Origin: Mixophyes australis
Lineage: Eukaryota > Chordata > Amphibia > Anura > Limnodynastidae
Assembly: GCA_036250195.1 (NCBI GenBank)
Contig: JAVHZZ010000012.1
Coordinates: forward strand, 88,864,591-88,928,590
Reading direction: 5' to 3'
DNA length: 64,000 nucleotides
The notes below the pieces were generated by a model. The model saw nothing but the letters and a program-made list of their open reading frames with translations, did no database searches and was not told the DNA's origin. Made by a program: the position numbers and the translations under genes. This document shows, in pieces, positions 32,385 to 43,639 of the stretch; the first letter of the stretch is position 1; each line of letters begins with the position of its first letter.

Positions 32385-34211
32385 TCACCCAATCACCGTT
32401 TCAAGTTCAGGATTATACAATACTTCTTCACAGACCATGATCTCGGTATCTGGTACCACCCTTTCAGTCTCTTTCTCAGTGTTACTCCTATGAGACCATT
32501 TTTCACACTTCAACACAGTAGGAACACACTTGACAACTAAACCAATTGCTAAGATGACACCCAGTATAAGGAGAAGGAGCTTACCTACACTAGCAACCAT
32601 TTCCTGTACCCACTCCCCCAGACCGGAGAACCTTTTCACAGGGTTAAACCACGAGAACCAACCCGCCACCTTTTCCCCGACCTCATATAACGAAGAATTA
32701 TGGCTCTTTTGAAATTCCCATTTCAGCTGCAAAATTTCATCCATCTTCCGGTCTATAACCTCTTTAGGGTCATCCGTATTATTAGTAATGTACGTGCAAC
32801 ATTTGACACCGAACTGGGTGGCCAGTGTCACACAGTACCCACCAGTAATAGAGGTGAGATAATTTAGTACCAGTCTATGTTGCACCAACTCCTTCTTGTA
32901 TGCTTGTAGCTCCCTTCCAGTATACCTGAAAGTGTCATCATACATCTCGGTGATATCTATTAATTTAGCTAGGTCTTGGATATATTTAAAGTTTAATGTT
33001 CCCCGAGCGGTCCTGGTAAGATCTAGAGCAACCATAACTTGGAAACCAGCAGTTTCACTAATCAATTTTGTAGCTATGGGTTCCTCACCAGGAATCATAT
33101 TTCTCTTGCCACGGTGTTCATACTGCGTGTATATGTATGGTGGTGATGTAGTCTTGTGAATACCAACCATTTCTTCATGAGTAATAGTCATGATTTCAGG
33201 AACCAGTTTAGCTAAGAAACACAAGCCCTTGGAAGTCGGAGTCACCCAGAAATAAGCTTTCCTTCCACAAACAAAATACACATCATCAGGGAGAACATAA
33301 GGAACAGTATGCCCATGAATTATATCACACAGAGTTTTGATAAAACTACCCATGCCTAGTGTCTCCATTTGCTCTAGACACCTGTCGGCATTAATGAAAT
33401 TTTTACATTTATCTGTAGAGACTTTTCCAATGGACATCTTCTTATGTTTGGTTATACGCCCTAATTTGTGACTTCCATCAACATTCCTGCCTAGTAGTGA
33501 CCTTGTGAGTCTCCCTCTAAAATGAGTGTGGCGAGCCATTGTCTGATCTGATAGGTCAGCCTCCCAATTCTCCAGGCGCTTTGCATGAGATATATTTAGG
33601 CACAGCAAAGATCTGCCTATGGAGTATTGTCGAAGCGTCAGACTAGGGGACCTAGTGTTATTGTACCTCCCGTCTATGGGCCTCCCACCCCTCAATTCGA
33701 GTACTTCCGATATGTTTAGAGGGAATGGCACTAGTCCTATATTATGCTGCCCTTGCGGCACGTGAGAGCACACCAAACACTCGGTTTGGTTTAGTACCTT
33801 ACCCACCAGGGAGTGATAATCCTCCAAAGGATGCCCGCCTTTAATCAGAGTACTGGGGGACTGGCATCGTTGGATGCATCTCTCTTCAACGAGGGAGTCG
33901 CAGAACCTGCAGATACAATACTCATCAGACAATAGCCCCTCACACTGCCTCCGAGTTCCTGAGCTAGCAGACCTTTTCATAACCCTCCGTCCAAGTTTGA
34001 TAATGGGCTGCTCTGAGTATCCTAATAACTTTTCTTCTGCCTCCATTTCATCCGTATCACTCCCAGAACTCTCCTCCGTCCTCCATCCTCCTTCACAAAA
34101 ATAGAATGTCCTAAAAAAAATAAAAACAAGGGAAATCCTGGAACAAAAGAAAAACAAAAACCGCCACTCCATCGCTGGAAAGATAGTTCTGGGGCAACGT
34201 CTCTGGTTCAA
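32385..34211 (-). CDS. env: ERV2 envelope glycoprotein, open reading frame
   Basis: 608 residues, uninterrupted, collinear with the ERV1 env (612 residues). It has a signal-peptide-like N-terminus, Cys-rich surface part, a basic site reading RGKR (furin-type) where ERV1 has CGKR, a transmembrane-subunit Cys pair, and a membrane anchor (LLLLILGVILAIGLVV). Small differences include a loss of one residue in DITEMYDD and scattered substitutions. It is open despite the destruction of gag and pol in the same provirus. Whether it is transcribed is unknown; its own 5' LTR lies 9.4 kb upstream beyond the Penelope-like insertion. Confidence 0.85.
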   Translation of the reverse strand: MNQRRCPRTIFPAMEWRFLFFFCSRISLVFIFFRTFYFCEGGWRTEESSGSDTDEMEAEEKLLGYSEQPIIKLGRRVMKRSASSGTRRQCEGLLSDEYCICRFCDSLVEERCIQRCQSPSTLIKGGHPLEDYHSLVGKVLNQTECLVCSHVPQGQHNIGLVPFPLNISEVLELRGGRPIDGRYNNTRSPSLTLRQYSIGRSLLCLNISHAKRLENWEADLSDQTMARHTHFRGRLTRSLLGRNVDGSHKLGRITKHKKMSIGKVSTDKCKNFINADRCLEQMETLGMGSFIKTLCDIIHGHTVPYVLPDDVYFVCGRKAYFWVTPTSKGLCFLAKLVPEIMTITHEEMVGIHKTTSPPYIYTQYEHRGKRNMIPGEEPIATKLISETAGFQVMVALDLTRTARGTLNFKYIQDLAKLIDITEMYDDTFRYTGRELQAYKKELVQHRLVLNYLTSITGGYCVTLATQFGVKCCTYITNNTDDPKEVIDRKMDEILQLKWEFQKSHNSSLYEVGEKVAGWFSWFNPVKRFSGLGEWVQEMVASVGKLLLLILGVILAIGLVVKCVPTVLKCEKWSHRSNTEKETERVVPDTEIMVCEEVLYNPELETVIG

Positions 34212-34229
34212 GTGTCTCGACTGCAGGCT

Positions 34230-34668
34230 TTAGGTCTCCCGGAACAGACTCACGAGTGACAGCTCTATGTCGTTGGTCTCAGTTTTATCTTGCACTTTCC
34301 CCGGATTATGGACTCTCCTGCAGTGGGTGTAATGGACCCAAGTGTCTCTCTCTGCAACCTTCAGTGATGTAGTACTGGTCAGCAGCACTTGGTACGGGCC
34401 TTCCCAACGGTCTGTTAAACAACCTGAACGTAAGAAAATGCGGATCATAACATAGTCTCCAGGTTCAACATCATGACAGTTCGTCTCTGGCATACCAGGT
34501 GACAGCATTTTTAGTTTTTGTTGTTTTAGCTGTCTACTCATTCTTATAAGATATTGTACAGTCACTTCATTATTACACTTCAAGTCGTCTTGTGGACTCA
34601 CGATCAAATGAGGTTGTCGTCCGAACAGTATCTCAAAGGGGGACAGATTAAGAGGAGGTCTAGGAGTG
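34230..34668 (-). pseudogene. pol: ERV2 pol, integrase C-terminal part
   Basis: Matches the end of ERV1 pol (LSLVSLFRET at the C-terminus). Cut off from the rest by the Penelope-like element at the 14-bp TSD (34655-34668). Confidence 0.85.
34655..34668. repeat. target-site duplication of the Penelope-like element, left copy
   Basis: GAGGTCTAGGAGTG is repeated at 39852-39865; ERV1 pol has the site once, so ERV1 is the empty-site reference. Confidence 0.85.
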
Positions 34669-34888
34669 TTCAGAAAAAGATATATACCGACGCACTAGAT
34701 AATCATATACCCAGTCTATCATTATTATGTTTGTTATCATATGACTGGGTTGGTGCACCCTACACACGTAATACTTCACCACTATTTTCTTTTTTTTACC
34801 AGACCACAGATAAATAAACCCATTTGGGAAATTATTATATTGAAAAAATTGTCCCCAAATTTCTATATCCTAGACATTTATCTCAATA

Positions 34889-35710
34889 TGGCGTCCTTTA
34901 GTATTGGTCAAGAATTAATGAATAGACAAGAAAAATGGATACGGGAATCCAATTTGGAATCTGAAGGTGGGAATATCTCATCTGATCCGCTGGGTAATAA
35001 CTGGCCAGGGCCATCTCGCGGAATTAAAACATATAATGTACAAACAAACAAAAACATTTTGGAATAAAACCATGTTTGAAAACTATCTAAAGCAAAATAT
35101 GATACCGAGAGGCCTGAGGCCAAAAATCTACCCAGCCTTCGATTTGGCAACTAATGAACTTAAGAAAGAATGGGAAACCATTCTAATTAGATGTTCTAAT
35201 GAACTTATACATGTATTGATGAAACATGACAATCTTCTTCTGGAACAATTTACAGGAGAAATTACTAAGATCGGAGAGAATTTGAAACAATTTGATAACT
35301 TAGAGTCTTTTCAAAAAGCCTACACCAAATTCAAAACAGAATTGGATGATTTTGAAAAAATTATAGTGGATAAAAAACGTAAAAAAATTGCACGGGACAA
35401 AAGTGATTACTCTACTAATCAAATATTTAAATGGGATAGGCCCAAATTTAATAAGACATATGGTTCGTTCCGTAAGTCAGGGATAGAGTCCTCAATGAGT
35501 GAACTATCAGATGCCTCAACTAATCCAAGAGATCACCCCCATCATACTAGGCCTTTTTTAGAGAGAGACCCCAGAAATATGGAAGGAGGAGGAATAACAG
35601 AATTAAACAGATACGAAGGGGGAGGTATAAGACCAAGAGATCGAAAAAAGAGGAAACAGATGGAGGGACAGGAGGGCCACCTCAATTACCAAAGGAATTA
35701 CAGACGCTAG
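34889..35710 (+). pseudogene. Penelope-like element ORF1-type region
   Basis: An ATG at 34889 opens MASFSIGQELMNRQEKW but meets a stop at about 35064. The apparent continuation (FWNKTMFENYLKQNMIPRG...) is in another frame from about 35045 and runs to 35710. A one-base shift in the ACAAACAAACAAAAAC tract probably explains it. The continuation is rich in Glu/Lys and predicted coiled-coil (ELIHVLMKHDNLLLEQFTGE), then basic and Pro/Gly-rich. Function unknown. Its end overlaps the open upstream part of the RT frame. Confidence 0.55.
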
Positions 35711-35742
35711 ATACACCAGCTACATCACTTAAAGTTATCAAT

Positions 35743-38127
35743 TTGACAGAAAGACAATTAGAACCAATACATCTTAAGGTTCTAGGTCATGGTTTATCAT
35801 TCTCACCTACTCAATCCTTCAACCGGTTTGAATGGGAAAAAGATTTAAATCTATTCATTAGAAAAATACTCCTAAAATTTTTTTATTCCAATAAAACGAC
35901 TATATGTGATTCCACAACAACAAGTGAGACCAATAAGGACGCCATACAGGTTATGGAATTGGCATTTCTATCTGATGAGGAAAGACAGGCATTGGCAATC
36001 TTTGAGGAATTAGACACGAATGAAACACAGAATTTAAATATGAATACAAGAATTTGGGAACAAACTAAACTTAAGAAAAAATCCACTTTTCTTCCAGATT
36101 TATCAATCTGTCCACAAGCTAGAATCTATCGTGATCTGGTGTCTAAGGACCTAGATGAGCTACTTAACCAAACAAAATTAAGGAAACCTAATAAGAATTT
36201 ATCTAAACAAGAATACAAAGCAATTAAGGATATTGAGGAATGGGATGATATGGTGATAAAACCTTCAGATAAGGGTGGAAACATCGTTTTGTGGCCCGTA
36301 TCTAAATATACAACAGAGGTCTATAGACAATTAAACAATACGGAATGCTACAAAAGACTGATATTTAATCCCACAGCCAATCTTCTAATAAAATACAACA
36401 ATTTGCTAAAAAATGCACTGGGACATAACATAATATCTAAATCAGACTATGAATTTTTACAAGTGAGTGACCCTAAGATTCCGACTTTCTATGCCCTACC
36501 AAAAGTCCACAAATCCGTAACTGACCCCCCAGGCAGACCTATTGTCTCGGGAATAGGCAGTTTGACGGAGAATGCTAGCAAATTTGTGGACCAACATCTT
36601 CGTAAATACGTCATAAGTTTACCTTCATACACCAGAGATACACTGGATGTCCTAGCAAAAATAAGTGACATCACAGTAAATCGGGAAGTAAAATTAGCAT
36701 CATATGATGTGGAATCACTCTATACCAATATACCTCATCATCAGGGTATAAGAGCAGTCCAATACTTTCTGGACGTGGATAGTAAGAGTGATTTCCACGA
36801 CTTCCTGATTTCTCTTTTGGAATTTGTACTTACTAATAATTACTTTGTATTTGATGATATATACTACGTACAAATCCGTGGGACAGCAATGGGCACAGCA
36901 TGTGCGCCAACGTATGCAAATTTGTATCTCGGCTGGTGGGAAAAAGAAATGGTCTTTAGCGATCAGAATGAAATGTATACTGACCATATCTTAATATGGT
37001 TCAGATATATAGATGACGTATTACTATTATGGGAAGGGGAGGAAACTCTATTTCAGGAATTCACTAAACATCTTAACAACAATAATTTGAATCTAATATT
37101 AACATCTGATATTCAGTTAGAAACAATTAATTTCCTTGATCTCCAAATCCTTATCAATTCTGAAGGAAAATTGGAAACAGATATGTTTAGAAAAACAACT
37201 GCTACCAACAGCCTTTTACATTCTACAAGTGCTCATTTTCCGCCAGTAATAAAAGGAGTTCCGAAAGGAGAATTCCTTCGGACAAGACGGAATTGTTCCA
37301 GTATTAATACCTTTCAAAAAAGATCTAAAGAATTAAAAGAAAGACTGATACAAAGAGGCTATAGTAAGAAAAGTATACAAAGGGCCTCTCAGGAAGCAAA
37401 TCATAAAGACAGAGATTCCTTAATATTTCCAACACCTAAACCTATTTCGAAAGAAAAAACAAGAATGATAGGTACATTCTGTCCAGAATGGAAGAATATT
37501 TTAAATATCTTTCAAAAGTATTGGCATGTATTATTACTGGATCATGATCTCAGAAAAAATCTTGATGATAAAATTGCAATAACATGGCGGAGAGCCCGTA
37601 ATTTGAGAGATCGTCTTGTCCATAGTCACTTCATAAAAGGAAAGAAATCGGGAAACTCTACAGTAGGCTTCTACAAATGTGGCAGATGCAAAGCCTGTAA
37701 ATATACTATCCAGAAACAAGAATATATGGACAGATATTCAAAAACCTGGAAAATTGAACAATTTGTCAACTGTAATTCTATTGGGGTAATTTATTGTTTA
37801 ACATGCCCTTGTGATCTTAAATATATAGGCATGACGACAAGACCTTTTAAAAGACGTCTATTGGAGCATGTCAATAACATAAAAAATGCCCCAAAAGATA
37901 GAGATAGATTCAAAACCCTCACTACAGTGGCTAAACATTTTTTATCATTCCATGAAAATAATCCGGATACACTTCGGGCTTTTGTTATGGAACAGGTATC
38001 TTTAGGGATCAGGGGTGGTAATTTACAGCAGGAATTATTTAAGAGAGAATCCAGACTTATTTTCCTTATGAATAGTCTTGAACCATATGGCCTTAATGAT
38101 AAAACAAACTATATGGCGTTCATCTAA
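35743..38127 (+). CDS. Penelope-like reverse transcriptase with C-terminal GIY-YIG endonuclease
   Basis: 794 residues from the first Met; the frame is open upstream (VINLTERQLEP at the PLE N-terminal block), so the real protein may start earlier or by frameshift from ORF1. Motifs: IKPSDKGGNIV (about 169-179), LPKVHKS and GRPIVSG (finger/palm blocks), ASYDVESLYTNIP (RT motif A, about 325), RGTAMGTACAP (about 383), RYIDDVLLLW (catalytic YIDD, about 423), FLDLQI. A Cys cluster CGRCKACKYT follows near 646, then GIY-YIG nuclease (GVIYCL...YIGMTTRPFKRRLLEH, about 680-707) and a final YGLNDKTNYMAF tail. No stops. The RT copies the element RNA and the nuclease nicks the target. Confidence 0.9.
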   Translation: MTERQLEPIHLKVLGHGLSFSPTQSFNRFEWEKDLNLFIRKILLKFFYSNKTTICDSTTTSETNKDAIQVMELAFLSDEERQALAIFEELDTNETQNLNMNTRIWEQTKLKKKSTFLPDLSICPQARIYRDLVSKDLDELLNQTKLRKPNKNLSKQEYKAIKDIEEWDDMVIKPSDKGGNIVLWPVSKYTTEVYRQLNNTECYKRLIFNPTANLLIKYNNLLKNALGHNIISKSDYEFLQVSDPKIPTFYALPKVHKSVTDPPGRPIVSGIGSLTENASKFVDQHLRKYVISLPSYTRDTLDVLAKISDITVNREVKLASYDVESLYTNIPHHQGIRAVQYFLDVDSKSDFHDFLISLLEFVLTNNYFVFDDIYYVQIRGTAMGTACAPTYANLYLGWWEKEMVFSDQNEMYTDHILIWFRYIDDVLLLWEGEETLFQEFTKHLNNNNLNLILTSDIQLETINFLDLQILINSEGKLETDMFRKTTATNSLLHSTSAHFPPVIKGVPKGEFLRTRRNCSSINTFQKRSKELKERLIQRGYSKKSIQRASQEANHKDRDSLIFPTPKPISKEKTRMIGTFCPEWKNILNIFQKYWHVLLLDHDLRKNLDDKIAITWRRARNLRDRLVHSHFIKGKKSGNSTVGFYKCGRCKACKYTIQKQEYMDRYSKTWKIEQFVNCNSIGVIYCLTCPCDLKYIGMTTRPFKRRLLEHVNNIKNAPKDRDRFKTLTTVAKHFLSFHENNPDTLRAFVMEQVSLGIRGGNLQQELFKRESRLIFLMNSLEPYGLNDKTNYMAFI

Positions 38128-39851
38128 ATGGAATAAATAGGCCAAATATTCTATTATTTTGTAACATAATAGACTCATACCGTATTATAACATTCTATAT
38201 GGATATATTAGGTATGGTGACACAATGGAATCAATCATATTTCACCCCATCATACATCTATTTTTGATGTATGTCTTTCTTAACTTAAATGATGCTGCTA
38301 TATGCAACATCTCTTAACACAGTTATTTATTAGTTAAATCCATACACCTTCTTCAAAACTTTTTTGAATATTCACATTTTCTTTTTATAATGTATCACAG
38401 TTTTTTTATACATCATAACAGATAGATGTCAGTAATAATGAGGCACAAGATGCTATTACAAAATGTATTTATTCACAGGTAATTCTGCCATTTATTTACT
38501 GGTTTACACTTTTCTGGAAATGTAACATTATCACAGCCAACTTGTTTCCACTAATAACAATGGAAGTCCTAAATCATAGCGATAGTACTGTATATAAATA
38601 TAGGTATGATTGAAACAATAAGCCTGTAATTCATTGTGGTTCTCTCTTCTTCCTTCTCCCGTTGTTTTTTCCCCTCATAGATAATAACAGCCGTAATATC
38701 ATTATTCAAGCTATAAATCTGATTCCCCTATGTAATATGTATGTATAGATAACGAATACAAGCCATAGAAAACACAGATTCAAGGGGTGACTCCCCTGTG
38801 CCTAACCTTAATTGGTTAGTGAAACTGCCTGTCAAAAAAATCGGGCTTCCGATATACACGGACCCGGATTGGTTTGTCCACAGTGACGTATTTATCACGT
38901 GATATCTTTGTCCTATAAAAGAAATGCCAAATCCTCTCCTCGGCTTGTCTTGTTAAAGCGAGTAAGCGAAACGCGCGTCGGCGTTCGCCTCGCTGTGTTG
39001 TTTACATAAGTGACTCATGCTGCCGCTATTTATATAAGCTAGGGAGATATGCTCAAATATACCTAGGGGCTACAATAGATTAGAGGGGATGCGATACTAT
39101 ACAAATCTCATGAACCCCATAGACTTGTTTATAAGGGAGCGTGGTTACAGTTAGCACGCAGGGAGCTGATTTGTGTAGTTCCTGAGAGAGATACCAGACT
39201 CATATCAATAGGGAGTGGTATTAGATAGCAGCTAATTTGGTACTCTCCGGAAAAAGGAGTTTATAGTCTTATAAAACGAGAGATAATACAATCATACTAA
39301 TAACTCCTATTATATTAGACAAATCCAGACCTAATTATCTTATAAACGGGTGAAGAAAATATTGAGGTCTTGATTTTGTCCTACATGTTATGTACTTCAA
39401 CCTTTTATAACAGACTCTCTCCCTACAAATAAAGTATTGAGAGGACTTTATCTATGCGCATTAGATTTATAATATCATATATATGCAAATAGGAACTATT
39501 TGTAATAGTATAGCTTATCTCTCTTGCATTTTGAAATAGTGTATATACTCATTTGGTTAATCTGCTTATTATGCCAGATATTTGGACAGCATGATGATCA
39601 ATATTACCCAGATATAAAATAATTAGGGAAATTGTAATACTTACTACACAGTGAGGCTAGGCAGTTGGTTCTGTATTTTTAATAAATTTATTTTGGTTAT
39701 TTTGTCTTATTTCGCTACTAGTGGTACTAAGGTACTAATTTGGGACTCTACTATTGTTTTAAATGAACTAATAAAATGTATGTTTTATATAAATAAACAA
39801 TCATAGAGTGCCCCTAATATACACGTTTTCTACTTTCTACTTACCTCTGTA
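38128..39851 (+). other. Penelope-like element 3' region
   Basis: AT-rich, 1.7 kb, no coding. CCTATAAAAG at 38911-38920 is a TATA-like promoter candidate, about 50 bp before the hammerhead-like motif; in PLEs a promoter-bearing pseudo-LTR is found in this position. Confidence 0.5.
38950..38979 (+). ncRNA. hammerhead-ribozyme-like half motif in the Penelope-like element
   Basis: GAAACGCGCGTC (38968-38979) gives the GAAA core, a palindromic minimal stem III and the GTC cleavage triplet. The CUGANGA core is poorly kept (TTGTTAA at 38950-38956) and stem I does not pair well. It is probably a decayed version of the ribozyme known in PLEs. Confidence 0.4.
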
Positions 39852-42303
39852 GAGGTCTAGGAGTGGTTTGAATGCTATGGAGGACCAACGGCAAAGCCTC
39901 AGGCCATGCCAACCCAGTTTCAGCCATTATCTTACCCAGCTTGTTCTTTATAGTACCGTTTACTCTCTCCACCTTACCACTGGCTTGTGGTCGGTAAGGG
40001 GTGTGAAGTCTGCTACTGATTCCCATGAGTTTACACATATTTTGGAAGACATCACCAGTAAAATGGGTACCCCTATCACTTTCAATGATTCTAGGGATAC
40101 CGAACCTACACACAAAGTCTTGTACAATTTTCTTTGCAGTGAACACAGCAGTATTAGTGGCTGCCGGATATGCTTCTACCCAACCGGAAAACACATCAAT
40201 ACACACGAACACATACTTTAAATTCCTGCACGGTGGTAATTGGATATAGTCAATTTGTATTACCTGGAAAGGTCCGTCTGTAGGAGGGATATGGGATGGC
40301 TCAGTTGGAATAGTTTTCCCAACATTTTTCCTCAAACAAGTAAGACATGACATTAATTTCTTACCAGCCTGAGAGGAAAATCCGGGAGCACACCAGTATG
40401 CTCTCACCAGTTTGCACATACCTTCTTTACCCAGGTGAGTCAGACCGTGTGCTGCTTCAGCCAGGCTTGGATAGTACGTTCGGGGAGCTACAGGCTTACC
40501 TTGTCCATCCCTCCAGAGTCCTGAGGACTCTTGACCACATCCCTTCGCCTTCCAGACCGCCTTTTTCTGCAGTGAACACAAATCTTGCATTTCAATTAAT
40601 TTCTGCATGTCTAATTTCTGAAAAACCATCATAGTCTCGGTCGATACAGTCATAGGTTGCCCTGCTGCCCATTTATCAGCTTCGTCTGCCCTGTTGTTGC
40701 CCAACGACACTGGGTCTTCTTCAAAGGTATGGGCTTTGCACTTTATGACGGCTACTGTTCTGGGTAACTGTATCGCTGTCAGAAGTCCTTTTATGTGTTG
40801 TGAGTGTGCCACTGGTGTACCTGCTGCTGTCGTAAAGTTTCTAAGATGCCAAAGGTCCCCAAAATCGTGCACTACCCCGAAAGCGTACCTAGAGTCAGTA
40901 TATATATTGACTGATTTGCCCTCTGCCAATTCACACGCTCTCCTTAGTGCTACTAGTTCCGCCACCTGGGCTGAGTGAGGTGGGCCAAGAGGTTCAGCTT
41001 CTACCACATCCTGATCGTCTACAACAGCGTAACCAGTACATAGCTCTCCTGTCTCTGTCTGTCTATGACAACTTCCGTCTGTATAAAACGTAAAATCTAC
41101 ATTTTCTAAGGGGGTGTCACGTATGTCGGGCCTTGCAGTAAAGGTCTGATTCAGGTGTTCCATACAGTCATGCGTGTCAGTATTCTTGCCTAACTCATCA
41201 TCAACCAGGGTCTCCTCACCTCCCACCCTTTGTGTCTCTAGAGACAAATACGGAAGGTGTGTAGCTGGATTTAAGGTGCTACATCGTTTGATGGTGATGT
41301 TTGAGGGTGCCATCAGGGTTAGTTCCCACTTTGTGAATCTAGCTGAAGAAACATGTCTGGTTTGGGCTGAATTTAACAGCTGATACAGCATGGGGTGTAT
41401 AGATAGTTGAATTATGTCCTAATACTACGTCCTCGCTCTTACTTACCAGAAGAGCCGTTGCTGCTACACTTTTGAGACATGTTGGGAGTGATCTTGCCAC
41501 ATTGTCTAATTGTGCACTGTAGTATGCTACCGGTCTGCTAGTGTCACCATGTTTCTGTGCGAGGACACCTGCTGCACAACCATCAGCTTCTGTACAGAAT
41601 AGCTCAAAAGGCTTTTCATAATCAGGTATTCCCAATGCAGGTGCTCTGGTCAGACTGTCTTTAAGATTAAAGAACGCTTGCTCTGACTCTTCTGTGTGTA
41701 CGACACGTTCTGGTTTTGAGGAAGAGACTAGCTCCTGCAATGGTAATGCCAGAATAGAAAAACCTGAGATCCAGGCTCTACAGTATCCACACATCCCCAA
41801 GAAAGTACGAATCTACTTCTGGCTCTGCGGCAGAGTCATGTGTTGTATGGCCTCAATTCTGTCGGTTGTCAGGTGTCTTAGCCCCTTAGTGAGGCAGTGT
41901 CCTAAGTATTTGACCTTAGTCTGACATGGCTGTAATTTATCCTTTGCCACCTTGTGCCCTGTTTGTGAAAGATGAAGCAACAACAATTTAGTATCATGTA
42001 AACATGACATAAAAGAATCAGAGCACAACAACAAATCGTCCACATATTGAATTGGAACAGACCCATTGTGGGGTTGAAAGGATTGCAAACAGTCATGTAA
42101 GGCTTTGGAGAAAATACTGGGACTGTCAATGAACCCCTGGGGTAGTTTGGTCCATGTGTATTGCACTCCCCTGTAGGAGAATGCAAAAAGGTATTGGCAG
42201 TCAGGGTGAAGAGGGACTGAGAAGAAAGCAGAACATAGATCAATGACAGTAAAATGACTGGCAGACGGTGGAATCTGCATGAGGATGACAGCTGGATTCG
42301 GCA
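39852..42303 (-). pseudogene. pol: ERV2 pol: RT, RNase H and integrase core, frame-broken
   Basis: Three consecutive open segments (42303-41813, 41800-41339, 41391-39852) in differing frames match ERV1 pol. YVDDLLLC (near 42040), RNase H YTDGSC (near 41080) and the integrase core (ESDRGTHF, KVERVNG) are visible. The protease and RT N-terminus are missing because the copy jumps from gag to RT at about 42304. Frame breaks lie near 41810 and 41370. Confidence 0.85.
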
Positions 42304-42403
42304 CTAAGGTGGCGGGGGCGCGCTTGCGCTGATTTCGCCACGCTTTTCAACGGCTACTTCCGTCGTGCGCGCGCTTTTCGCCACGCCTACTTCCGCTTTG
42401 CAT
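42304..42403 (-). other. GC-rich junction at the gag-pol deletion of ERV2
   Basis: About 100 bp (e.g. GGCGGGGGCGCGCTTGCGC) absent from ERV1. On the minus strand it extends the matrix frame with a short Lys/Ala- and Pro-rich stretch ending APPPP and a stop. It may be gag sequence lost from ERV1, or filler captured at the deletion. Confidence 0.4.
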
Positions 42404-42717
42404 TCGCTGCTCTGCCACGTGTTACCTTCCATTTGCCACAATTTTAAACAATCATTATGTTTATTCCTCACTTTCCTTGAGTTAATCAACCATACTTTAT
42501 CTTTTACAGTATTTAGTACCTCTGCATTAAAACTTCCTATTGTTGGGAAAGGCCTATCACAATCTTTGGTCATCTTGACCCACGTGTCACAATACACAGT
42601 TGCGTATGCACCATATTTCTTACACATGAGAAACCTCGCTGAACCAATAGGACCTTCCTTAGGCAGTACACTGACCATCTCTAGCGTATGCTTAGCACCC
42701 ATGTTGAATAACACCAA
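42404..42717 (-). pseudogene. gag: ERV2 gag matrix-like fragment
   Basis: Same frame as the ERV1 matrix (MGAKHTLEM start at about 42702), open through WQSSEC, then into the junction segment and a stop at 42304. No capsid or nucleocapsid remains. Confidence 0.75.
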
Positions 42718-43639
42718 TCTATGCAGAACGCTTTCAACAATTTGCTACAAACACTCTACCGCTAGAGATCTCTTACTGGCCGTGGACGTATTTGCTCAAG
42801 CCGCGTCCACTCACTTCCTCTTGTATTAAACAAGGACCCCAAACACAGACAATATCACTGTGGGACCCAAGGGCTATCAGCTCCTCGATACCCTGGCTTA
42901 ACCACAAAATCTGTTGAGTTTATTATAACTGGGAGAACAAAGTCGATACAATCAACCAGCCTTTCCAATATAATTCCTCCTAGCTGCTTCACCAATTCGC
43001 ACTAACGGTGCAGTTAGATCGCACTGCCTACCAATACTAATTATTAGCAAACCTTGCGATCTATTGGTAGCGCTTTTGCGAAAACCCGGTTTTCGCATTC
43101 GGTATACCTGCCCTGTATACCGTCCTTCATTTGGGCACTCCGCCTCGTCAGACAGCAACTGAGCACAATGAATAATAAACAGTGTATCTACGTTACAACA
43201 TCACACACTATACACCTTTTCTGCGCAGAAAATCAAAAGTTCCCAACAACAGTAATAATATCTCAGAGGCTTTCACAAGTAATTATATTATGCACATATA
43301 ATAACTATCAAGACGATTGTTTAACCACGTGGCAAATCTACCGGAAGTTCGCGTACGCACAGCAGGAAATACACATACGCTAAGCAATGCAATACAGTTA
43401 AAACGCACAATGACAGTAAAAAGAAACAGTTTTCTCTTTTGTCCCTAGGTTCTAGTTAGCATGCCCTAGACAATGCAAAACGGACATTCGGTTTCACAAC
43501 ACAGAGTAAAATTCAGGTTTTGAACACATTGCGTTTTTACCCGTATATGACGCGTCTCCACCCTTTGTTGCGGAACCGAAATCCGTTGGTCTTGCGTATC
43601 ATCGGCAACGGAACCTCCAAAGCTCACGAGCTCCCAAAT
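42718..43639 (-). other. ERV2 leader and primer-binding site
   Basis: Matches most of the ERV1 leader; the tRNA-Pro-like binding site is next to the LTR. It is not coding. Confidence 0.7.

Larger units (their letters stand above)
34669..39851 (+). mobile_element. Penelope-like element with GIY-YIG endonuclease (Neptune-like)
   Basis: A 5.18-kb insertion in ERV2 integrase, in opposite orientation. It holds a short 5' leader, an ORF1-like frame (34889-35710), a long RT/GIY-YIG frame (35743-38127, extending upstream in the same frame), and about 1.7 kb of 3' sequence with a TATA-like box and a hammerhead-like half motif. The 14-bp TSD and the long intact frame show a fairly recent insertion. 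The upstream terminal repeat typical of full PLEs was not recognised, so the 5' end may be truncated. Confidence 0.85.
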
